Assembly (NCBI GenBank): GCA_031277415.1
Contig: JAITMK010000130.1
Location: 1-37,519 of the forward strand
DNA from: Azoarcus sp.
GTDB lineage: Bacteria > Pseudomonadota > Gammaproteobacteria > Burkholderiales > Rhodocyclaceae
Length of the DNA stretch: 37,519 bases
Reading direction: 5' to 3'
Shown here: positions 28,585 through 37,519 of the stretch, one piece after another
Layout: each line of letters opens with the position of its first letter
How positions within the stretch are numbered: position 1 is the first letter of the stretch
Program-made: the position numbers and the translations under genes
The notes under the pieces: generated by a model
Seen by the model: only the letters and a program-made list of their open reading frames with translations
Told to the model about the DNA's origin: nothing
Databases searched by the model: none

Positions 28585-30297
28585 TTATTGCAGGGTTGTC
28601 TCATCACGTTTCATACAATCAGGTTTGGAACCTGAAACTACAGGGTAATTATTGCAGATTTCGTTACTCCGTTTCACGTATGCTTCTAAAAGACAATCTT
28701 TGTTATCTTTACATTCGTCGCGACGTTTGAACCATTCGATTTGGTCACGGACTAATTTGTTTTGCAACCCACCAATGTCAGAGCCCATAAAGGCATCGTA
28801 GTTATCAGCCAGGATATTCCTCCAACTACTAAGGAGACCGCCAGCTTTACAAACTGTCTGCTCGGCAAGACTAAATTTTTCTGCGTCATAGCAATTATAA
28901 TCAGGTCTATGACAAATAGGTCCTGGGCCGGAAACTACAGGGTAAATATTGCAGATTTCGTAATTCCGCATCATGTATGCTTCTAAAAGACAATCCTCGT
29001 TATCTTTGCATTCGTTGCGACGTTTTACCCATTCGACTTGGTCATGGATCAATTTGTTTTGCAGTCCATCAATGTCAGAATTTTGAAAAGCTTCGTAGTT
29101 TTGACCGAGGGTAAGGTCCCAGCTATAAAGAAGACCTTTGTCATTACAAATTGTCTGTTCAGCAAGATTAATATTACTTGAGTCATGACGGTTATAACAA
29201 TAAACCATTGGGTAAGTAACAGCATTTCTACAATAAGGTTTGGGGCCGGAAACTACCGGGTAGTTATTGCAGAGGTCACTAATCCGTTCGCCGTACATAT
29301 AAGAAAGGCATCCAGAGCTGTCTTTGCATTTATTACGGCGTTTTAGCCATTCGTCCTGATCACGGATCAATTTGTTACGCAATTCACCAATGTCAGCGGC
29401 CAGAAGGGCTTTGTAGTTTCTGGCGAGGGTTGAGTCATAACCTGAAAGTCTTTCAGACCTGCAAATTGTTTGCTCAGTAAAATCAAGAATTTCTGGATTA
29501 GAGCAATCGAAACTGGCGAAAGGCTTAGGATTGCTGCAATAAGGTTCAAAACCGGAAACTACCGGATAGTTATTGCAGACCTCGTCAGTCCGCTCCCTGT
29601 ATGCACGAAAAAGACAATCTTCATTATCTTTGCATTCATTGCGGCGTTTTATCCATTCTCGCTGGTCGCTAGTTAATTTGTCGCGCAAATTGCCAATATT
29701 AGCGGAACGAAGGGCTTTGTAGTTCGAAGCAAGGGTTAAGTCCCAACTAGAAAGCAAATAATTATTACAAATTATCTGCTCAGTTTGATTTAACTTTTTT
29801 GGATTAGAGCAATCAAAGTTAGGGAAAAAACGGCCATGGCAGTCAAATGGCTCTTTTTTTCTGCCAGAATAACTCACCGAGCACTCGCTAGGAGATAGAT
29901 AACCTGTTTTATCCGCCTTGTAAATAATTATTGTCTCACTTTGTTCCCTAGGGTACCAACTGGACGCTACTATTTGAACTAGCTCTCCTTTATCGGAATA
30001 AGACACGGATGTTTCATCTGCGCTAAAGTCAGCTATAAGACAGTACTTTCCAGTTTTCTCCTTTTTATAATACGATCTACCCCAATCTTTGGGTGGTGTG
30101 CGATCAATTACGTACACATAAGCTCCATAATCTATTACTTGTATATTTTCATCATCCTCCAGTTTCACTAATTCGTCATAAGAAGGGAAGCAAAATTTTT
30201 GATACTCCCCTACAGCCCCGTCATCGGCATAAGATGACGCTGCCAAGTAAAGCATTAGAAGGGGTGTGCAGAACACTTTACGGACGTTAAAAATCAT
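28585..30297 (-). CDS. secreted/periplasmic protein with four tandem LprI (DUF1311)-like Cys-rich repeats
   Basis: Signal peptide MIFNVRKVFCTPLLMLYLAASSYADD; repeats of about 100 aa, each with EQxxC, LxxNYxAxxxxxIxxLxxKLxxDQxEWxKRRxxCKDxxxCL, CNxYPVVSG, C. Start trimmed to ATG at 30295-30297. Confidence 0.85.
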   Translation of the reverse strand: MIFNVRKVFCTPLLMLYLAASSYADDGAVGEYQKFCFPSYDELVKLEDDENIQVIDYGAYVYVIDRTPPKDWGRSYYKKEKTGKYCLIADFSADETSVSYSDKGELVQIVASSWYPREQSETIIIYKADKTGYLSPSECSVSYSGRKKEPFDCHGRFFPNFDCSNPKKLNQTEQIICNNYLLSSWDLTLASNYKALRSANIGNLRDKLTSDQREWIKRRNECKDNEDCLFRAYRERTDEVCNNYPVVSGFEPYCSNPKPFASFDCSNPEILDFTEQTICRSERLSGYDSTLARNYKALLAADIGELRNKLIRDQDEWLKRRNKCKDSSGCLSYMYGERISDLCNNYPVVSGPKPYCRNAVTYPMVYCYNRHDSSNINLAEQTICNDKGLLYSWDLTLGQNYEAFQNSDIDGLQNKLIHDQVEWVKRRNECKDNEDCLLEAYMMRNYEICNIYPVVSGPGPICHRPDYNCYDAEKFSLAEQTVCKAGGLLSSWRNILADNYDAFMGSDIGGLQNKLVRDQIEWFKRRDECKDNKDCLLEAYVKRSNEICNNYPVVSGSKPDCMKRDETTLQ

Positions 30298-30496
30298 AGT
30301 GCACCCTAGCCATCTTGACAGGAGAAAGTGAAGCATTATAGTCCGTCGGAAACGTACTTCTGGTCGGCCCGGAATAGTCAATGTTCGCGGCCTTCATAGA
30401 GAGGTTGCCGGGGCAGTCGATGTTGCCATCTTTGAGCCGGATATACGCGCCGCAGCAGGCTTCCGGGTTCATGCCGCGCCCATGCTGGGCGCGCAT
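30287..30496 (-). pseudogene. VgrG C-terminal (DUF2345-like) remnant
   Basis: CCGAYIRLKDGNIDCPGNLSMKAANIDYSGPTRSTFPTDYN resembles the VgrG tail pattern (YIRLxxGNIxxxxPGxxxxKAAxxxxxGP). Only the tail remains; an in-frame TGA and the pccA terminator lie upstream. Confidence 0.6.
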
Positions 30497-30499
30497 GCA

Positions 30500-30531
30500 A
30501 CAAGGGCAGCCAGTAAACTGGCTGCCCTTGT
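30500..30531 (-). terminator. hairpin downstream of the pcc operon
   Basis: ACAAGGGCAGCCAG-TAAA-CTGGCTGCCCTTGT: 14-bp perfect stem about 26 bp after the biotin carboxylase stop; weak T-run. Confidence 0.6.
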
Positions 30532-30556
30532 ATCGACTTCAGAGAACTGTTCGAGA

Positions 30557-32551
30557 TTACTCGAATTCGATGATGACTTCGTCTACCGACAGGCTTGCGC
30601 CTGGCTGGACAACGATCTTTTTCACTTTGACATCGTGCTCGGCTCTGAGGATGTTTTCCATCTTCATGGCTTCGATGACGACGAGTTTTTCGCCCGCCTT
30701 GACTTCCTGGCCTTCGACCGCCGCAACCTCACGCAGTAGTCCCGGCATCGGGGAGATGAGGAATTTGGAGAGGTCTGGCGGCGCTTTTTCGGGCATGAGC
30801 GAGAGCAGGTGCGCCGCGCGCGGCGTCATCACGATGGGCGCGATTTGCAGGCCGAAGTGGGAGATGCGGTAGGTGATGCCCTGCCGTTCGACTTGCAGGC
30901 AGATCGGCTGGCCGTTGACGGTTCCGGAGAAAAGCTGGTCGCCAAAGCTCCAATCGGAAACGATGTCGTAGCTCTTGTCGCCGTGGGTGATGGTCATGCC
31001 GCCCTTGGTTTGCGAAGCGACGAGCGGGTAGTGTTTGCCGTTTATCACGGCAACCCAGTCGCTTGTTATCTTGCGGCCAAAGCCCGGATGCTGGCCGCCG
31101 ATTTTCATGACGCGGTAGATGTAACGCAGGCGTGCAAAGGCGGCTATTGCGGCAAGCAGGGCAGGATCATCGTGCGGAACCATCGAGGAGTCGAAGCCGT
31201 CGGCGTACTCTTCGGCAATGAAGCCGGTGTTGAAAACGCCGGACATGAAGCGCGGGTGCTGCATCAGGGCGGCCTGGAACGGGATGTTGCTGCTGATGCC
31301 GCGAATGACGAAGCCGTTGAGCGCATCGCCCATCCGCTCGATGGCCTGCTTGCGGGTGGCGCCGTGGACGATGAGCTTGGCAATCATCGAGTCGTAGTAC
31401 ATCGAAATTTCGCCGCCTTCATAGACGCCGGTGTCGACCCGCACGGATTTGCTTTCGGCGTCCGGCGCGCGGAATTTGACGAGGCGACCCGTAGAGGGAA
31501 GGAAGCCCCGGAATGGGTCTTCCGCGTTGATCCGGCATTCCATCGCCCATCCGTTGATCTTGACGTCTTTTTGGGTGATGCCGAGTTTTTCTCCGGCAGC
31601 GATGCGGATCATCTGTTCGACGAGATCGAGGCCGGTGATGCACTCGGTGACGGGGTGTTCTACCTGGAGACGGGTGTTCATTTCCAGGAAGTAGAAGCCT
31701 TTGTCCGCGCCGACGACGAATTCCACCGTACCGGCGGATTCGTATTGCACGGAGCGGGCAAGCGCCACTGCCTGTTCTCCCATTGCCTTGCGGGTGGCTG
31801 CGTCGATGAATGGCGAGGGCGCTTCTTCGACGACTTTCTGATGACGGCGCTGGATCGAGCATTCGCGCTCGTTGAGATGAACGTAGTTGCCGTGGGAGTC
31901 GCCGAGGATCTGAATTTCGATATGACGCGGTTCCTGGACGAATTTTTCGATGAAAACACGGTCGTCGCCAAAGGAATTCTTGGCCTCATTGACGCAGGAG
32001 GCGAAGCCTTCGTGGGCTTCCTTGTCGTTCCAGGCAACGCGCAGACCCTTGCCGCCGCCCCCGGCGGAGGCTTTTATCATGACGGGGTAGCCGATTTTTT
32101 TAGCGATTTTCACCGCTTCATCGGGGCCGGAAATGGGTTCGTTATGGCCGGGAATGATGTTGACGCCCGCTTCGTGCGCAAGTTTTTTCGACGCGATCTT
32201 GTCGCCCATCTTGGCGATGGAGTAGTGTTTCGGCCCGATGAACTTGATGCCTTCTTCTTCGATGCGGCGGGCAAATTCTTCGTTTTCTGACAAGAATCCG
32301 TAGCCGGGATGAACCGCTTCCGCGCCGGTTTCCTTGCAGGCGGCGATGATTTTGTCCATGACCAGATAGGACTCTTTGGAGGGCGAGGGGCCGATAAAGA
32401 CGGCTTCATCGGCCAGCTTGACGTGGAGCGAACGATGATCGGCCTCGGAATAGACGGCCACGGTCTTGATGCCCATGCGGCTGGCGGTCTTGATGACGCG
32501 GCATGCTATTTCACCGCGATTCGCAATCAGGATTTTTTTGAACATTTGCAT
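30557..32551 (-). CDS. pccA: acetyl/propionyl-CoA carboxylase alpha subunit (biotin carboxylase + BCCP)
   Basis: KILIANRGEIACRVIKTA; biotin carboxylase motifs (SAGGGGKGLRV, FLEMNTRLQVEHPVTE); C-terminal VIEAMKMEN biotinylation site. Confidence 0.95.
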   Translation of the reverse strand: MQMFKKILIANRGEIACRVIKTASRMGIKTVAVYSEADHRSLHVKLADEAVFIGPSPSKESYLVMDKIIAACKETGAEAVHPGYGFLSENEEFARRIEEEGIKFIGPKHYSIAKMGDKIASKKLAHEAGVNIIPGHNEPISGPDEAVKIAKKIGYPVMIKASAGGGGKGLRVAWNDKEAHEGFASCVNEAKNSFGDDRVFIEKFVQEPRHIEIQILGDSHGNYVHLNERECSIQRRHQKVVEEAPSPFIDAATRKAMGEQAVALARSVQYESAGTVEFVVGADKGFYFLEMNTRLQVEHPVTECITGLDLVEQMIRIAAGEKLGITQKDVKINGWAMECRINAEDPFRGFLPSTGRLVKFRAPDAESKSVRVDTGVYEGGEISMYYDSMIAKLIVHGATRKQAIERMGDALNGFVIRGISSNIPFQAALMQHPRFMSGVFNTGFIAEEYADGFDSSMVPHDDPALLAAIAAFARLRYIYRVMKIGGQHPGFGRKITSDWVAVINGKHYPLVASQTKGGMTITHGDKSYDIVSDWSFGDQLFSGTVNGQPICLQVERQGITYRISHFGLQIAPIVMTPRAAHLLSLMPEKAPPDLSKFLISPMPGLLREVAAVEGQEVKAGEKLVVIEAMKMENILRAEHDVKVKKIVVQPGASLSVDEVIIEFE

Positions 32552-32564
32552 TTTCTCCCTGGCA

Positions 32565-34121
32565 TCAGAGCGGAATGTTGCCGTGCTTGCGCCACGGATT
32601 TTCCAGTTTCTTGTTCTTGAGCATCGTCAGCGAGCGGCAGATGCGAACGCGTGTTTCATTCGGCATGATGACGTCGTCGATGAATCCGCGGGCGCCCGCC
32701 ACGAACGGATTGGCGAAACGGGATTTGTATTCGGCCTCTCGGGCGGCGAGTTTTTCCGGGCAGTTTTTTTCTTCGCGGAAGATGATTTCCACTGCGCCCT
32801 TGGCGCCCATGACCGCGATTTCGGCGGATGGCCAGGCAAAGTTGACGTCGCCGCGCAGGTGCTTGGAAGACATCACGTCATACGCCCCGCCATAGGCTTT
32901 GCGGGTAATGACCGTCACCTTGGGAACCGTGCACTCAGCGAAGGCGTAGAGGAGCTTGGCGCCATGCTTGATGATGCCGCCGTATTCCTGCGCGGTTCCG
33001 GGCAGGAAGCCGGGAACGTCCACGAAGGTAATGACGGGGATGTTGAAGGCATCGCAGAAGCGCACGAAGCGCGCGGCCTTGACCGAGGATCTGATGTCCA
33101 GGCAACCGGCCAGCACCATCGGCTGGTTGGCGACGATGCCGACGGGCGAACCTTCCATGCGGGCAAAGCCGATGATGATGTTCTTGGCGTAATCGGGTTG
33201 CAGTTCGAAGAAATCGCCATCGTCGATGATCTTGACGATGAGCTCTTTCATGTCGTAGGGCAGATTGGGATTGTCCGGTACGAGGGTGTCGAGCGAGTAG
33301 TCCAGCCGGTTTGGCGGATCGGTCACCGGCAGCAGGGGAAGCGGTTCGCGGTTGGACGAGGGGATGAAGCCGATCAGGCGCCGGATCATCATGAGCGCCT
33401 CGACGTCGTTCTCGAAGGCCAGGTCGGCCACGCCGGACTTGCTAGTGTGTGTGATCGCGCCGCCCAGTTCTTCGGCAGTGACTTCTTCATGGGTCACGGT
33501 CTTCACCACATCCGGGCCGGTGACGAACATATAGGAGGAATCTTTCACCATGAAGATGAAGTCGGTCATTGCCGGGCTATAGACCGCGCCACCGGCGCAT
33601 GGCCCCATGATGACCGAAACTTGCGGAATCACGCCGGAGGCGAGGACGTTGCGCTGGAAGATATCGGCGTAACCGGCCAGCGATGCCACGCCTTCCTGGA
33701 TGCGCGCGCCGCCCGAGTCGTTGAGGCCGACGACGGGCGCGCCGACTTTCATCGCGTGATCCATGATCTTGCAGATTTTCTCTGCGTAGGCTTCGGAGAG
33801 CGAGCCGCCGAAGACGGTGAAGTCCTGCGAGAAGACAAATATCAGGCGGCCATTGACCGTTCCGTAGCCGGTCACAACACCGTCGCCGGGAATCTTCTCG
33901 GCTTCGTCCATGCCGAATTCGGTGCAGCGGTGTTCCTTGAAGGTGTCCCATTCTTCGAAACTGCCTTCGTCGAGGAACAGCTCAATCCGTTCGCGGGCGG
34001 TGAGCTTGCCTCTTTTGTGTTGGGCGTCGATTCGTTTTTTCCCGCCGCCAAGGTATGCCTGGGCACGTTTCTCGTCCAACTGGCTGATAATGTCCTGCAT
34101 AGGAAATCTCCTTGATTTCAA
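32565..34121 (-). CDS. pccB: propionyl-CoA carboxylase beta subunit (carboxyl transferase)
   Basis: 518 aa; [92 protein letters not shown]. Confidence 0.95.
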   Translation of the reverse strand: MKSRRFPMQDIISQLDEKRAQAYLGGGKKRIDAQHKRGKLTARERIELFLDEGSFEEWDTFKEHRCTEFGMDEAEKIPGDGVVTGYGTVNGRLIFVFSQDFTVFGGSLSEAYAEKICKIMDHAMKVGAPVVGLNDSGGARIQEGVASLAGYADIFQRNVLASGVIPQVSVIMGPCAGGAVYSPAMTDFIFMVKDSSYMFVTGPDVVKTVTHEEVTAEELGGAITHTSKSGVADLAFENDVEALMMIRRLIGFIPSSNREPLPLLPVTDPPNRLDYSLDTLVPDNPNLPYDMKELIVKIIDDGDFFELQPDYAKNIIIGFARMEGSPVGIVANQPMVLAGCLDIRSSVKAARFVRFCDAFNIPVITFVDVPGFLPGTAQEYGGIIKHGAKLLYAFAECTVPKVTVITRKAYGGAYDVMSSKHLRGDVNFAWPSAEIAVMGAKGAVEIIFREEKNCPEKLAAREAEYKSRFANPFVAGARGFIDDVIMPNETRVRICRSLTMLKNKKLENPWRKHGNIPL

Positions 34122-34169
34122 AACTTTTCGAAGCAGCGTTTCTGCCTTACTGCCGAGTTGTGTGCATAC

Positions 34170-35177
34170 TCATTCATTCAAAAAACTCAATAATTCGCGC
34201 GCCGCAGCCGATGGCGTCACCCGGCCTTCTTCCACCGCCTCGACAAACCCCGGCAGTGCTGCCGTAACTCGCGGATGCTGACGGAAACGCTGTTTGAGGC
34301 CGGCATCGATGAGTTCCCACATCCAGGTTGCGGCCTGATGCTTGCGGCGGGCAGCAAACTCGCCGCTGGCGGTCAGGGTGTCGCGGTAGCGTTTGGCGGT
34401 GTCCCAGAATTCGGCGATACCCTCTTTTCTGAGCGCCGACATGGTGAGCACGGGAACCGGCCAGTTGGGGCTCATCGGACGCAACATGTGTAACGCGGTC
34501 TTGATCTGCGCGCGCGCGGTGCGCGCGGCGACCGGGTTGATGTCGGCCTTGTTGATGACGATGAGGTCGGCCAGTTCCATGACGCCTTTTTTGATGGCCT
34601 GTAATTCGTCGCCCGCATTGGGCAATTGAAGCAGGCAAAAAAGATCGGTCATGCCCGCCACGGCAATTTCGGACTGCCCGACGCCAACGGTCTCGACCAC
34701 GATCACGTCGAATCCCGATGCTTCGCACACCAGCATGACTTCGCGCGTTTTTTCGGCGACGCCGCCCAGGCTGCACGCCGAAGGGCTTGGCCGGATGAAG
34801 GCAGCGGGCTCGCGCGAAAGGAGTTCCATCCGGGTCTTGTCGCCGAGGATCGAGCCGCCGCTGAGGGTGGACGAAGGATCGACTGCCAATACCGCGACCC
34901 GCAAACCCTGTTCGATGAGATACAGACCGAAGGCTTCGATAAAGGTGGATTTGCCCACGCCGGGCACGCCCGAAATGCCGATGCGCATTGCGCCTCCGGT
35001 ATGGGGCAGCAGGGCTTCCAGCAGTACGCGGGCGCGAGCGCGGTGGTCTTCGCGCTGCGATTCGATGAGCGTGATGGCCTTGGCAAGCGGACGCAACTGG
35101 CGTGCCAGCACACCGTCGAGCAGGGTGTGGTCGACGGGTTCCATGTGCGGAGCGTGCAGGCGTTCGCTTTTATTCAA
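34170..35177 (-). CDS. meaB: MeaB/ArgK G3E-family GTPase, methylmalonyl-CoA mutase chaperone
   Basis: GISGVPGVGKSTFIEAFG Walker A, VLAVDPSSTLSGGSILGDKTRM, VVETVGVGQSE, VINKAD. Confidence 0.95.
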   Translation of the reverse strand: MNKSERLHAPHMEPVDHTLLDGVLARQLRPLAKAITLIESQREDHRARARVLLEALLPHTGGAMRIGISGVPGVGKSTFIEAFGLYLIEQGLRVAVLAVDPSSTLSGGSILGDKTRMELLSREPAAFIRPSPSACSLGGVAEKTREVMLVCEASGFDVIVVETVGVGQSEIAVAGMTDLFCLLQLPNAGDELQAIKKGVMELADLIVINKADINPVAARTARAQIKTALHMLRPMSPNWPVPVLTMSALRKEGIAEFWDTAKRYRDTLTASGEFAARRKHQAATWMWELIDAGLKQRFRQHPRVTAALPGFVEAVEEGRVTPSAAARELLSFLNE

Positions 35178-35221
35178 TTTCCACCTTGCCGGTATCGGCC
35201 AGAGGCAACCGGGCTGTCGTT

Positions 35222-37390
<2,169 letters not shown>

Positions 37391-37519
37391 GCGAACCTCA
37401 CTCTTGAACCCGCCATAAAGAGCAAAAACAACCGCCTGCGCGGCCTCTTCCTGCATCCCCAGACGGAAAGATGACTTATATAAGACTTTAAAAAGCCATT
37501 AATGATACTCTGCGCGCAA

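Overview
The window reads as chromosomal DNA from a motile betaproteobacterium; taxonomy is inferred from gene content only. (1) 1-16.8 kb: 3' end of a phasin gene, then a minus-strand motility/chemotaxis cluster (flhD-flhC-motA-motB-cheR-cheB-cheV-cheV-cheY-cheZ-cheA in transcription order), an HDOD-REC-GGDEF regulator, a Nudix hydrolase, and a plus-strand late flagellar group (fliT-like, fliK, FlhB C-terminal-like, ycgR/PilZ). (2) 16.8-21.1 kb: a vWA lipoprotein gene between repeat-rich spacers, and a PpiD-like chaperone. (3) 21.3-27.4 kb: gcvT-gcvH-gcvP and a membrane-anchored GH17 protein. (4) 27.4-30.5 kb: an AT-richer accessory segment with MITE-like elements, a small unknown ORF, a secreted protein with four tandem LprI/DUF1311-like Cys-rich repeats, and directly upstream an apparent VgrG C-terminal (DUF2345-like) remnant. 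(5) 30.5-37.4 kb: propionyl-CoA/methylmalonyl-CoA genes (mutase, MeaB, carboxyl transferase, biotin carboxylase). Most interesting signals: the VgrG-remnant/tetra-LprI overlapping pair, which may be a decayed T6SS-linked immunity or lysozyme-inhibitor locus; a non-autonomous element family with CTAA (YTAR) flanks, including two elements sharing one CTAA and one copy upstream of flhDC; a duplicated 3' end of ppiD bracketing the vWA gene; a receiver-less CheB next to tandem CheVs; and a CheZ with a duplicated DELQSLFD motif.
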